Origin: Stramenopiles sp. TOSAG23-6 | Lineage: Eukaryota; Sar | Length of the DNA: 29,336 nucleotides | Assembly (NCBI GenBank): GCA_900128565.1 | Contig: LT635971.1 | Coordinates: 1-29,336 of the forward strand | Direction of reading: 5' to 3' | Shown: in pieces, positions 8,601 through 17,852 of the stretch | How the letters are laid out: each line of letters begins with the position of its first letter | Position numbering within the stretch: the first letter of the stretch is position 1 | Program-made: the position numbers and the translations under genes | Notes under the pieces: model-generated | Seen by the model: the letters and a program-made list of their open reading frames with translations, nothing else | What the model was told of the DNA's origin: nothing | Database searches by the model: none

Positions 8601-11600
8601 AATATCTTTATATTCTCCTTCAGAGTATTCTTCTTTGACTTCGGGTCCTTTAATATTTGCAGGAATATCGTCAATAATTTGTTTATTTTGATAGTGTTCT
8701 GTTTGTTGACTTGATATTTTTTTTGAATCCGAAAGAAAATGAAATATTACGGGAATGAATTCTTGTGGGTCAAAAATAGAACGATTCATCAGACACTTTT
8801 GTTTCTTGTCGCAATTTCCCGTTAATTTCCGACCAATAGATTGAGAAATATTATCCAAATGAATTTCATTTGAGTCATTTCCTCCAAGAATGCAAAGAGA
8901 TGCGAGTCCACGAAGTAATTGACCCAAAGCAAGACTTGATAAAAATAATTGTCTTGGTGAATTTTTCCCTCCAACCATTTTAGCATTTTTATTATTTGCG
9001 TCGGTCAAGCGCGTTACTAGCTTTAAGTTTTCTGGTAAACTACAAATTGATGATTTTAATTCTTCTTTGACAATTGCTTCCCATAGAGGCGACCCCGCTA
9101 AATCGCGCAATAAATTACTCAATCCCGAAGCAAGTAAAACTGATGGAGGGGGGAGAGTGATATTATTGTTTTTCTTGGGTGTATCGATAGTAAAACCTGA
9201 AAATCTAGAACTCGTGGATAATGTATGACATGTTGGAACAAATTGGGAATTTGGAAGCTTTCTCCACATTGCTTTACCCATCATTTGTAATAAACATGTT
9301 ATTATTGTCGTTTTCATTGTAAGGGGAACAATTTTGGTGGCATTTACTTCTGAGTTATCTTCTAATATTGCGCACAACGTTTCATTGTCTATCATGTCCG
9401 GACTAATATTTTTTAGCACATGACCTAATGCAATTAATATGATATGTTGTAATCTAGTAGTTCCAACTACAAATAGTTGGACAAAAAGACGCAACCATTG
9501 TTCGCGTATGAAAACTACTTTCCCTACTTTTGAACGTGCCAAGTAAGAAAGCAGCGAACAAATTTGATAACCGTAAGTATCACGTTGCTCACCAGTACCA
9601 ACTGGAGAATTATCTTTCATCTTAAGAATCTCGGAAAAGCTTAATGCTCTCGCGTAATACCGACATTGTGCAATGCTCCCAGATAAAGGTACAAACGAAA
9701 CATTCCATGGAAGACGTCTCCATTTTAAAGATGTATAACCAATACAAAATTCGGATTCTCTATACACATTATTTGATTCAGTAACTTTTTCTGCTAAAAA
9801 TTCGGATTCTCTATACACATTATCTTCTAATTCATTATCTTTTTCAGCTAGTGGTTCCGTTCCTACACGTGTTTTCCCTTTGGCTGGACGTAACTTGCAC
9901 CGATTGTTCAATTCGCCATTTACATATAAAGTTCCAATACCTGTCTTTGTTTCTAGAACAAGGCTTATATGAGTCCATTTAAATAATGGCACGACATTTT
10001 TACTAATGAGATAAACATTCCTCGTTTTTGTGACGTCTCCAAAGTTTGTTGATTTTGGTGCCAACGGATCAAATATCACACAAACTCTTCCGCTAGTTGG
10101 TTGAATGCATATAAAAGGGCCATATACAGTATTTGAAATATCTGGAGTATTGTTGTTTTCTTTACACGATCGTCCAAATATAAAACCATGGTGCTTACTA
10201 AATTCTTTTGTAGGAAAAATCCAAAGTGAAATAGAATAACTCCCAACATCACCGAGGATACCAAATGCTTCTGATTTGATAGTATTACCAGGGTCCGCGT
10301 GAAATGACTCTCTGTAATCTAGAAGATTTTGTGAGACAGAAATGCAAGTATATTCATTGTCATTGTTCACGGGAGTAATATCCGCAAATGCTTCCGGCTT
10401 TGTCTTTTCTACAAACTTAAAAGTAAAGAATTTGGATTGTCCAATAAGTAACTGTGATTGAGGATCCGATGAACTTCTTTCCATGTTACTACTCGCAGTT
10501 TTGTTGATATTTATAATGCCATCTAGCAAATTATCACTCCCTCGTAGCTGGGCTAGTGCGCGCAAAGCCATTCGGTGAAATACGTCAAATACAGGACTAA
10601 TATGAATTGCAAATGACTCTGGTAAAGTAACTATTTGCACTGAAAGTAATCGAAATATACTCCAGACCGCACTTTGAAGTCGCTTAATCTCCTTTTGTAT
10701 ATATAGTGTTTTGGTATTATCATTTGGCATTTTATTCAATTTTTTGCGTAGTGGTGTTTTGTGTGTTGCAGTTTTATTGCCTTCAACACCAACACTGCCA
10801 ACTTGTACTCTTGTCGTTCCAGGCATATATGCATACTCTTTTGAAGCAGAAGAATTCATCACTTTTGAGATTTCTTTGTGAGAGCATATTTGTAACATTG
10901 CTATAAAGTTCTCGAGGGTATCGAAAATTCCAACAGATGCGAGAAACTTAAAATGTTTTACACGAAAGTGCAACGCCCAAGCATTCAATACGATGGCAAC
11001 TAATTTTAACTCTGCTACTGTTGCACCATTGATGCTAAAAGTCGATGATTTCAATTGGTGTTTTTGCATGCTGTTATGATCTTTCGTAAACTCTGAGACC
11101 ATCTTTGGTGCGAACACTGCCGATGGGCTCGTGGTAACAATAACTGGGCCGTTTGATTCACTATTCTGACCTCCTTGCTGTAAACTATAGTCTGGGCTTA
11201 TACCGCGAAAATTGAGTGTTTTCATTAGAGATTGTATTCCGTCGTCAGAATCTTCATGTATTTCTTTTGGTATTATAGGAGAATTTGCTCTTGATATTAT
11301 AGACGTAAACATTGGGTGGAGGCTACATTGACTTATGATACTTGTTAAATGCTGATAAAGATAACAAAATGAAGACCATACTTTTGAAAGAAGTACAGGG
11401 CCTACACTTTGCAGATGATGATGCACTGATCCACTTGAAGCTTTATTAACACGAAGAGCGTGCGGAATTCCTCGAAGCATATCCGATTTTACTGATGTAA
11501 ATGAAACATGATCTATTAAATTTCGAGTAATATTTAATCCTGCTTGTCGCACGACTGCTCGTCTCACATTATCAAGCACTAACGCAAGTAAAGTTGAAGC

Positions 11601-14600
11601 TTTAGGTTCAGCTTGGCGAGTTCTTCGAACAAATGAAAGAATTGCAACAAGAGATTCATCTCTTGAGAGATAGCGCATCATATCATCAGTTGCTGAAGCA
11701 AAGTTTTTGGATGCCGCAAATTCTCCCTTGGAAATATTTGATTGAGGTTTTCCAAAAAATTCTTCTGGTGCACGCCTTGACTGGGAAAGTGATAGTTTCC
11801 ATTGTCGTGTGCAATGAAATGCCATGCGTACTATTCTCCACTTGCTTTTCCTCCTAATTTCACTTTCCCGATTTTCTCCAAATGAACAATTATCACTTGG
11901 CTGTATTGAATGAGGTTCATATGCTCGGCGAATATAAATTAACTTTTCAAAATGAGGTTCAAATGCAAGAAGTAGATGAGCACGCTTTATGACAGAATCA
12001 CAAAGCTTAACAACATCAGAAATATATTTGTGAACTGTCATCCATACACCCAAAACATTTTCTTTGTTTACTCCTCTTCTAGAAGACGCACGGCCATTTC
12101 TACTAAGAACATTTTTGCCACGACTCTTGGATCGCTCGTGCACAACTGGTGTATTCATATTTGAGTGAGACTCGGCCTTTGCCATCAATGCCGAGCGTTG
12201 TCCAACGAGCCACATTCTGAGTTTGACACACGAATCCCACAACTGAAGTAAATGTCTTGGGGGGGTTCTTTTCTTTGCCAATTCTTTTACTAAGTTCTTT
12301 AACTCAACTTCGCTCAAAGTGTATAGTTGATTTTCTTCGATATCAAATCCACTTATGATACCCCTACACCAAGCAAGTGCCTGGTGTTGTTGTACTGTGT
12401 GGCACAGTAAAGTAGCAAATAACGCTCGCTCGGCTTTATCCATAGCTTTTGCTTCTATGCCAGCACCAGAGCTGCCTTGTCTCAGTGCCATACGATAGCC
12501 AAAATGTTTTCTTTGAGAACTTAGTCGCATCCACATTGCAAATATACCTCCAGCCATTTTTCCAGATACCAAATCAGTTAAGAAAGTCTTAAGTTCTCTT
12601 GGTGTAGTTCCTACCCAACCTACAACTTGTTTATTCCCCCAAAGTTGCTCAACAATTGTTTTTTTAGTGTCCTCGAAATTCACTGGGATACTTCGACCTC
12701 GTTTGTAAATATCATCCTTAAATAATGTGATACCAATTATTTCTTTATGCTTATTTAGTGTTTCAATTTTAAGCCCTCCTTCAAATAGCGGATGCTCTAA
12801 CCATTCGCGATAAGCTTCGTTGCAAAACAAAACATTAAGTGCATCTGTGTCACTGGAATAAGTGTTCCCCAAAATTAGAGTCGCCGCAAAACGCCCTGCA
12901 AGAACTCCCAATGTTTTTTCGAGTGTTAGCAACCATGGGATGTCTAAAGCCGATGCAATAAGGCTACAACCCCCATCAAAATGCCCACTGTTTTCACACG
13001 ACTTTTCAAAAGGTAGACTTTGTAAATAGTATGATGATTCGGCAGAGATAATAGCTGGAACAAGTTTATTGAAATCATCAATGCCTCGAAGAAGCTCTGA
13101 AAGTGTTGGCAATAGCGCCGCTGAAATATGCAAATGCCGTGCAAAAAGTAATAATCCTGTTACCAAAGATGGTAATACAGACCCAACCAGAGATGATTTT
13201 AGTAATTTTACACATTGTTGTACAAATAATTCTCGATCGCTCTCGATACTATTTTTTACATCAAATTTTGCCCAATTTAATTGCGAATTTTTAATGATAG
13301 AGCAACACTGTTTCATAACTAAAATGGAGTATGCTACAAGACATTGCCACGATATGGGCATTGAAAGTTGATGCCCATATGATTGAGTGAAAGAATTTTG
13401 ACTAGTTCTTGTACCAGTTGATCTATTTGACATTCTGCTACTGATATTTCTCCTGCCCCATTCGTCTGTACCTGGAAAACTTACTGTTGCATGTGTCACA
13501 ATCGGGATTAATTTCCCTTCATCTGATAATGTTGCACCTGAACTTGCAACTTCTGTATCAACAGCATCATTGCCAGCCCAAGAAAATAGAAGGCGTTCTT
13601 GTGATAATAATAATTTTATCATTGATGAAAGACGTGGGTTTGCTGGTATCCAATTTTCTTCTTCGGAAGATTCGGTATCAATATTTACATCTGAATTTGC
13701 ATTAGCTTTGGATTGCTGAAGATTGTTGCTAGCCGTTTGTTTCGCTTTTTTTATATCTTCTGGTTTAAATTCGCTAGGTATTTCGGTTGAAGATTCGCCA
13801 CTCTCTTTAGATTTTCGGATCTCAAAGTACTCTTTTCCTTTTATCATTGAAACAATTCTTGAAATTTCAGATGTTGTATCACTTGCTATTTGAGTCACAA
13901 CCCCATTGACCATAGTCTGGAAATTAGCAATATCATCGGTCGGTGACACCGGGCTCTTTGATCTACGCCCGTCACTTATTCTAGCTGCTTTCTTCTTTTT
14001 GTCCGTAGATCTTGGAGTGGAAGTAAATGTGCTTTGGTCATACGTATAAATCCAATTCTCTGTCGCATCTGTAGTGGGAAGCAACTGTGATAAAATTGTA
14101 TTGTCATTCATCCTTTCTAGTAATGGACCTAATAGACAAGATTTTGTCTTCTTTGAAATACTTCCAATACAATCCTTATTCATTTCATTTGTTGAGTTAT
14201 CTAAAATAGCTGTCAGTAGTCTTATTTTTTGCTCCCTACTGGGATAAAATAACTCTAAACCTGTAACAAGTACATACGCCGATTCTCTCTGGATATGATT
14301 CAACACCGCGATCGATTTAAACCCCAGAGGAGTTTCAATAATGTGGACGAGACAAGTATGTATACGCCTTAATATGGCCCGCATAGCTGCGTCGTGGGCA
14401 TCAGCTGAGCGATACTCTAAATCAAATTTTAGTGTTGTATCATCAGTTTTTTCGCCACTTCCATAATTATACAATGTCTGTACATCTTGTTTTAACATAC
14501 ATCGAGCTCCAATACCTGACTTCAAAATTGCGATTATATTGAGTTTCAAAATTTGCAAGCAAGCATGTAAGAGGTGCGGTCGAATACTATCAATATTTTT

Positions 14601-17600
14601 AATTCCGTTATGATATGTCTTACTTTCGTCACATTTTTTNATAGGATTTGAAAGATATCTCAGAAGAGATAAAATCATGGCAAATGTTTGAGGCGTTGCT
14701 TCTATACAGTACAGAGCCCACAATTTAGGTAAAATCGGTGGTTCAAATCTATTTGTTGGTGCATCATTGTTTCTGTTGCACCACTGCTTCCATTTCCCAG
14801 ATAAACCTGCTTCATCGTGCGCAGCTTCAGAAGAAATTAGTGACTGGAATCCTGCTGTCTTCATGAATGAGTGTGCAGTTGCTAGTCGCTCAATATGAGC
14901 AAGTAATAACACCGCTGTTTTGTATGGAGATATGGGTTCCAATAGCAACTTCGAGTTCAATTTAAGTTGTGTTGCAACTCTTGTGACAAGTGTGGAGTAA
15001 CTATTTTGGACTAATGATTCATTTTCTACAGTTAATGAAGTTGTGCTATTATTCAAAAGTGGATCCTCATTATTTGATTCGTTTTTATTGGCTTGCTCAT
15101 CTAAAGTTTCTTTTGGTGTTAGTTCTTTGGTGCATTCCTCTTGTGTCGAAGGATCAACTTCTTTGTATGGTAATGGTATTTTAAAAAGAGGATTGCTTAG
15201 TAATGCTTGTGAGGAATACTCAGGAGTCATCGGTTTTTTACTCTTTTTACTATGACGTGGGGACACGTTTCGACCAGTTAGAACAATTGTATGATAAAAA
15301 CCGGTAGCAATTGATGTTATGTGCTTTCCTAAAAATAGTTGCAGCATGACAGGTTTATGTCTCTCGTTTGTATCCCCTGTACCAAGTTGGCCATGATTAT
15401 TACGTCCAAATACATACAGTAAACCGGATTTGGCAACTGCAACAGTGTGATAACAACCTGCGGCTATCTTACATATACCGGCCCCTTCTAATTCTGTAAT
15501 CGATGTTGGTTCATGTACACGCTGTGTCGTGTGACCTAGCCCTAATTGACCATAATCATTACGACCAAACGATATTAAGCCATCTTTATGAAGGACAATT
15601 GAATGATAGTATCCACAACGTATCTGTAATGCCTTCGTTGGCTGGCCACCCAATGTTGTAAGATTTAATACAGCGGTTGGTCTTGTATGACATTCATCAC
15701 CTTCTATGCCAAGTTGCCCATAATCGTTCTTACCACAAGCTAGTACTTTACCTGCATCTGTGGCAACCATAGAATGATATTGACCACACGCAACACCGCG
15801 TAGGTGAATACCCAGCAAAGTATCAACTCGCTGTGGCTGGCTTTTATCTATTTTATCGCCTAATCCAAGCTGGCCAAAATCATTTCGACCAAAGGAAAAC
15901 GAATCGCCACTATCACATGATATGAATGAATGATAATAACTACATGATACTAAAGCAACCTTATGGCGAGACAAGGAGTTGACTAATTTTGGCGTTGTTT
16001 GCGATATTGTATTTCCTTGACCAAGTTGGCCACGATAGTTGTAACCAAACGACCAAAGTTTACCATCAGTTGTAACAACAAGAGAATGTTCGCATCCATT
16101 ATATGCATGTATATGTGAAATACACTGATCTTGGTCACTAAAAGAATCTATTTTAGATAAAGAACTTACTCTAGACGTATTCCCCAAGCCACATTGTCCA
16201 TTATCATTATAACCCGCAGTGTATGCAACTCCACCTCGAGTAAGAATTATTGTGTGTTCATTACCAGCAGCTACCTGGACGACATTTTTATCGTCTAAAG
16301 AATTAACTTTTGTTAAGACAGTTCGCGCTTTATCATCGTCATGTGCCAGTTCACCATAGCTATTTTGTCCACAGGTCCAAACTTCAGCTTTGTCAAACGA
16401 GTTATCGACATGCGATTGTTCAATTGTTGGTTGCGTGGCAGCAATTTGGCAAATATAAGGGAGTACATTCAGTTCAAGGAATCGTCCTTTGCTAGTTTTG
16501 TTATCACTTATATCATTACTTTTACTATTACTATTACTATTACTATTACTTGGGTTATTCTGACACATATTTTGTTTTGAATTGTCATCAAATTCTAACT
16601 TTATTCCCATGAATGATGCGGAAATGAGACCAGTATTATCTTCCGATGACCCAATGCCAGATACTGATAAAGCACATGTAGATGGTAATTTTGCATCAAC
16701 TCTTTTCTTGTGCTGAACTTTGTCCTGTGTCTTTGGTAAATATTTAGTTTCTGGAATATCAAGAAGAGTTGCAACAACCAAGAGCAGATCATGGAGAGAC
16801 CCACGGGCAAGTGCAAGTCCCAGTAGGGAGGTAACTCCACAAGTTGAATATTTAATAGACAAACATCTATTATCTAATTCTTTGTTCTCATCTAGTTCTC
16901 TTTCTTCTTTATTTTGTAATTTTTCTATAGTTGACATTGAATTATAAAGAGTAGAACAATAAAGAAAATCTCGAATAGCATCAAGTATCTGATATGATCC
17001 TAAGCGCAACTGCTTGATAATATTCTTATCACTATTCTGTTGAAGAGAATCATTCTTGTCATCTTTAACGTTGAAGTCAGTATTTGAAGAATTGTTTACT
17101 TTTGGTGAATCATCTTTACTCAATAATTTTCTATTGGAATTTAGGAGCCTATTAGCGATTGAAGGAACAATACTTGCTGGTGCAAGATTTAAGATAACCT
17201 CAGATAAATCCAATAAAAAATATTTTTTTTCATTGAGAGCAAAATCTGGCTCTGTTATACAAGAAATCATTAGTGCCAAGAGACGGAGACACATAGATAT
17301 ATCTGATGGTTCATTATGCTGGCCGTGTTCTATGTTTACTTCATTGCTAAAAGTGTCAGTTGTATAATGTTCATGAAAGTTTTTAATTTTATCTCTCTTT
17401 TCGTTCTTTTTGTATTGACGATCATTTATAGATTGATCATTCAAGGAGAAATGTAACACATTTGCCGAATCACGTCGATGTGCTTGGTGAACCCATTGAA
17501 GTAATGATACACGTTGGCATAATGATGCTGTAAATATATCGTCGGTCTCGCAAAGTAGTCTGATTCGTCGAACAAGTTCAATCTGTTGATGTTTCATGAT

Positions 17601-17852
17601 CAATTCTGGATCTATATTATTCAAGTATGCAATAGAACTATCAGTATTATTCTCTTTAAGTAACAATGGTATGTTGCTCTGTGATAACCGCTTGTGGGTA
17701 GACAATGGTTCTAATTTCCCTCTAAAATACTTTGTTAAGAAGTCACTTGAGAATATATTTTCTAGTTCAACTTGAATTAAATGTTTATCTTGATGAGGAG
17801 CAGGAAGAAACGACCAACGTTGCCCACTGAGAATGCCTGAGTTATTCCCCAT
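2625..17852 (-). CDS. Giant HERC-like HECT E3 ubiquitin ligase with RCC1 propeller
   Basis: A single exon encodes 5,075 residues, close in size to animal HERC1 and HERC2. Visible order: seven RCC1 repeats (about 490-865, e.g. SFGRNDFGQLGLGD), long helical solenoid-like stretches, a LamG/concanavalin-like domain (about 2515-2740), two CxxC...H zinc-finger-like motifs of Di19 type (about 3245-3305; CPYC and CPIC), a UBA domain (about 3351-3397, VHELMVMGFPKDW), a split FN3 domain (about 3940-4078), a SPRY domain (about 4085-4235), an SH3-like segment (about 4328-4388) and a C-terminal HECT domain (about 4620-5075). The catalytic cysteine is Cys5014 in LPKAHTCFFSLNLP, so the ligase should be active: it would accept ubiquitin from an E2 as a thioester and pass it to substrates. 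The RCC1, LamG, SPRY and UBA parts suggest membrane/GTPase, ligand and ubiquitin contacts; substrates are unknown. The ATG at 17852 opens the frame just past a divergent promoter. One N lies at 14640. Confidence 0.95.
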   Translation of the reverse strand: MGNNSGILSGQRWSFLPAPHQDKHLIQVELENIFSSDFLTKYFRGKLEPLSTHKRLSQSNIPLLLKENNTDSSIAYLNNIDPELIMKHQQIELVRRIRLLCETDDIFTASLCQRVSLLQWVHQAHRRDSANVLHFSLNDQSINDRQYKKNEKRDKIKNFHEHYTTDTFSNEVNIEHGQHNEPSDISMCLRLLALMISCITEPDFALNEKKYFLLDLSEVILNLAPASIVPSIANRLLNSNRKLLSKDDSPKVNNSSNTDFNVKDDKNDSLQQNSDKNIIKQLRLGSYQILDAIRDFLYCSTLYNSMSTIEKLQNKEERELDENKELDNRCLSIKYSTCGVTSLLGLALARGSLHDLLLVVATLLDIPETKYLPKTQDKVQHKKRVDAKLPSTCALSVSGIGSSEDNTGLISASFMGIKLEFDDNSKQNMCQNNPSNSNSNSNSKSNDISDNKTSKGRFLELNVLPYICQIAATQPTIEQSHVDNSFDKAEVWTCGQNSYGELAHDDDKARTVLTKVNSLDDKNVVQVAAGNEHTIILTRGGVAYTAGYNDNGQCGLGNTSRVSSLSKIDSFSDQDQCISHIHAYNGCEHSLVVTTDGKLWSFGYNYRGQLGQGNTISQTTPKLVNSLSRHKVALVSCSYYHSFISCDSGDSFSFGRNDFGQLGLGDKIDKSQPQRVDTLLGIHLRGVACGQYHSMVATDAGKVLACGKNDYGQLGIEGDECHTRPTAVLNLTTLGGQPTKALQIRCGYYHSIVLHKDGLISFGRNDYGQLGLGHTTQRVHEPTSITELEGAGICKIAAGCYHTVAVAKSGLLYVFGRNNHGQLGTGDTNERHKPVMLQLFLGKHITSIATGFYHTIVLTGRNVSPRHSKKSKKPMTPEYSSQALLSNPLFKIPLPYKEVDPSTQEECTKELTPKETLDEQANKNESNNEDPLLNNSTTSLTVENESLVQNSYSTLVTRVATQLKLNSKLLLEPISPYKTAVLLLAHIERLATAHSFMKTAGFQSLISSEAAHDEAGLSGKWKQWCNRNNDAPTNRFEPPILPKLWALYCIEATPQTFAMILSLLRYLSNPXKKCDESKTYHNGIKNIDSIRPHLLHACLQILKLNIIAILKSGIGARCMLKQDVQTLYNYGSGEKTDDTTLKFDLEYRSADAHDAAMRAILRRIHTCLVHIIETPLGFKSIAVLNHIQRESAYVLVTGLELFYPSREQKIRLLTAILDNSTNEMNKDCIGSISKKTKSCLLGPLLERMNDNTILSQLLPTTDATENWIYTYDQSTFTSTPRSTDKKKKAARISDGRRSKSPVSPTDDIANFQTMVNGVVTQIASDTTSEISRIVSMIKGKEYFEIRKSKESGESSTEIPSEFKPEDIKKAKQTASNNLQQSKANANSDVNIDTESSEEENWIPANPRLSSMIKLLLSQERLLFSWAGNDAVDTEVASSGATLSDEGKLIPIVTHATVSFPGTDEWGRRNISSRMSNRSTGTRTSQNSFTQSYGHQLSMPISWQCLVAYSILVMKQCCSIIKNSQLNWAKFDVKNSIESDRELFVQQCVKLLKSSLVGSVLPSLVTGLLLFARHLHISAALLPTLSELLRGIDDFNKLVPAIISAESSYYLQSLPFEKSCENSGHFDGGCSLIASALDIPWLLTLEKTLGVLAGRFAATLILGNTYSSDTDALNVLFCNEAYREWLEHPLFEGGLKIETLNKHKEIIGITLFKDDIYKRGRSIPVNFEDTKKTIVEQLWGNKQVVGWVGTTPRELKTFLTDLVSGKMAGGIFAMWMRLSSQRKHFGYRMALRQGSSGAGIEAKAMDKAERALFATLLCHTVQQHQALAWCRGIISGFDIEENQLYTLSEVELKNLVKELAKKRTPPRHLLQLWDSCVKLRMWLVGQRSALMAKAESHSNMNTPVVHERSKSRGKNVLSRNGRASSRRGVNKENVLGVWMTVHKYISDVVKLCDSVIKRAHLLLAFEPHFEKLIYIRRAYEPHSIQPSDNCSFGENRESEIRRKSKWRIVRMAFHCTRQWKLSLSQSRRAPEEFFGKPQSNISKGEFAASKNFASATDDMMRYLSRDESLVAILSFVRRTRQAEPKASTLLALVLDNVRRAVVRQAGLNITRNLIDHVSFTSVKSDMLRGIPHALRVNKASSGSVHHHLQSVGPVLLSKVWSSFCYLYQHLTSIISQCSLHPMFTSIISRANSPIIPKEIHEDSDDGIQSLMKTLNFRGISPDYSLQQGGQNSESNGPVIVTTSPSAVFAPKMVSEFTKDHNSMQKHQLKSSTFSINGATVAELKLVAIVLNAWALHFRVKHFKFLASVGIFDTLENFIAMLQICSHKEISKVMNSSASKEYAYMPGTTRVQVGSVGVEGNKTATHKTPLRKKLNKMPNDNTKTLYIQKEIKRLQSAVWSIFRLLSVQIVTLPESFAIHISPVFDVFHRMALRALAQLRGSDNLLDGIININKTASSNMERSSSDPQSQLLIGQSKFFTFKFVEKTKPEAFADITPVNNDNEYTCISVSQNLLDYRESFHADPGNTIKSEAFGILGDVGSYSISLWIFPTKEFSKHHGFIFGRSCKENNNTPDISNTVYGPFICIQPTSGRVCVIFDPLAPKSTNFGDVTKTRNVYLISKNVVPLFKWTHISLVLETKTGIGTLYVNGELNNRCKLRPAKGKTRVGTEPLAEKDNELEDNVYRESEFLAEKVTESNNVYRESEFCIGYTSLKWRRLPWNVSFVPLSGSIAQCRYYARALSFSEILKMKDNSPVGTGEQRDTYGYQICSLLSYLARSKVGKVVFIREQWLRLFVQLFVVGTTRLQHIILIALGHVLKNISPDMIDNETLCAILEDNSEVNATKIVPLTMKTTIITCLLQMMGKAMWRKLPNSQFVPTCHTLSTSSRFSGFTIDTPKKNNNITLPPPSVLLASGLSNLLRDLAGSPLWEAIVKEELKSSICSLPENLKLVTRLTDANNKNAKMVGGKNSPRQLFLSSLALGQLLRGLASLCILGGNDSNEIHLDNISQSIGRKLTGNCDKKQKCLMNRSIFDPQEFIPVIFHFLSDSKKISSQQTEHYQNKQIIDDIPANIKGPEVKEEYSEGEYKDIDTLAPAVSHEESLKKPDIPGKAGWKLKDEKQKLKQKKCHPMGIPQQESATLRAQLLSRTMKVLKCLLQDVKWTYEIITSKDKLAVYLLDLASKRFPQTEFVNLDEMETKVLQQRQKLFDLQCERYQCMKASKNQARSIRQHTSEKGSIWMRSSTDTKSSLSLMCPYCAASKLDERHLIFHVLENHENDTRPVVCPICTESRNPEPPRISYDFTTHLEVHHRSVLFFDASAKPPDEHKQSFINTQFEVHNDNDDNGDSMIKGSENEPKTEFAPIELVHELMVMGFPKDWCNLALKESNNDIAGASTWIIDNLDLLSLRTHEIDDDDESQDSNIEDAYQDEVEDSEDDEEYLMKLKHTNEKGDYKTLNDSDTEQRKLSIDGQVESDSMNTDMNEGNGVDHNTKSGKDMEDLLEYEYAERKSSPSDFMFPITYSHQVQRQEEIYIGNTQKNELRGGSNGLLSVSYDEFQNYRYPSVKPTNMPVGDKQNTMKNLRNINKINIEYSAILSTLLKSEEILATLYARASVFQLLRSWISLDNTANTPINTTIKECKGRDHSGTSPQSLSMDYRLLAEGDTGLQQLIQLLELSTTYFTMHYGINHPSAVSQNHHPGNNTCRLLWCSLFRMLTRDQDKFHEREKQDPKKLENALFQYAMSHFVEARYDRYKNVVWGAREFRPSDSTTGMPCVELSLWIFRLLIATKSPQIFRVSSFKCIAEGFRSPNIPLKEATSLVLTWILRAWMPTNDEIKSLTYTENTDGKISDSIPTKREIPTLRERQLALEVLPLERLVTITQRRNEKEEGTKEIMRSGYLRSLVDLLIASKYIIYPGEIGQREHLEENKTSGSSPADTTISQEIPTPAAPVVEERFPDSVNVAWHVVISGYSQKLAKNNYSEAQNKTSETKEDVGNTFRKSTETKTYKKEKEEKSENTHSNLRNLSDQVWFTLELSDGIHGFTKAYHGQEQHCTIPDLSARYSYTCRVRTEIGSKFSSWSPLCRVLAGDELPFRFDPSKSGPNIHLSPDGLTASFTSNEMWSTVLGTSGFAVGINRWAIHIEKSVTAYIFIGVATRDVSICNFLGGDAHGWGYIGDRALYHQRAKLKTYGERFSQGDTIGVVLDMDRGTLSFSHNGVSLGIGFEGLSGKLFPAVAFYNRGQRLSLVQDEFHCPGIGIVAAGVPSSVLQYTKLSGIVECVRCMIRGQRLSKLFLHRCYEAYVLWISGDSKRSLTRGGNEIQFNLSEKACSSLGHGFLSGDRVQTPRGVAVVVGVADNKLWFHVDGDIGAWFFSEREIRMNKQKFKLLSRDEKKRGTGVANNVHKNGSIINDQLTNEASQSHLSFVQFCAAVEHVKWTSDADEIIIDAINNVCFTTTKNPWNLGTDFVKTLEPKLLANSRGALTKAVIEARLSLLKEFNDDVIKLIPFCDMTVGFCSPYLVKPPLQDIYWMAGWSTLEDTIDKDPLRHIPHGFRNPALPAGIDAIGVDRESLGALISDARRWLFVHEKKKIIKRILAKSSTKAKKADDDYDYPDDLPQVVLNRPKASAARERMDPIARLSGSLFGQLFDELHFLDPAILRIAYSHPMDDGQQRAFKVKFEGEGVDDYGGPYRECFAQLCSELTALKPKAPNNQMREQLTATSVEREHTECILHLLVPTPNGDGSYTANPAVCNEITPRTSLYLEMFNFMGQLLGISLRNRISLPLELASMIWKPIVGQTLTPDDIRRMDKTAWTSCFELRKMQHQATINKQADKEARNIGKQPRFSKSKDSVSKLLREMNWTTITSDGTEVTLGNISNTKPLNIYNLDDFLHRTMYARMSESQSGTIAIREGLFSVVPKWGLAMLTWKEMRTMVCGQHEVNIDMLAENTEYDDDISIDDPHVQSFWRTLRNFTTEDKCAFMRFVWARSRLPATSEEMTQKFKIQAPAGSGPKTSPDIYLPKAHTCFFSLNLPKYSSDEIMRTKLLYAIHHCVEMDADFRLADNEMGGWDEVDIQADLKENESLMFG
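9746..9823 (-). repeat. In-frame tandem duplication inside the ligase LamG-like region
   Basis: A 27-base segment at 9746-9772 is repeated exactly at 9797-9823, offset 51 bases (17 codons). It encodes two copies of NVYRESEF within LAEK(x)…NVYRESEF units. The rest of the unit is similar but diverged, so the duplication is recent and frame-preserving, probably in a surface loop. Confidence 0.85.
16522..16550 (-). repeat. TTACTA hexamer microsatellite coding Ser-Asn repeat
   Basis: About five units of TTACTA encode an SNSNSNS tract in the ligase, just before the RCC1 propeller. It is a low-complexity linker in a region of Asn/Ser/Asp-rich sequence and could vary in length between strains. Confidence 0.85.

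Noticed and set aside
16522-16550. CRISPR-like or telomeric array
   Set aside because: It is a simple hexamer microsatellite in coding frame with no spacers.
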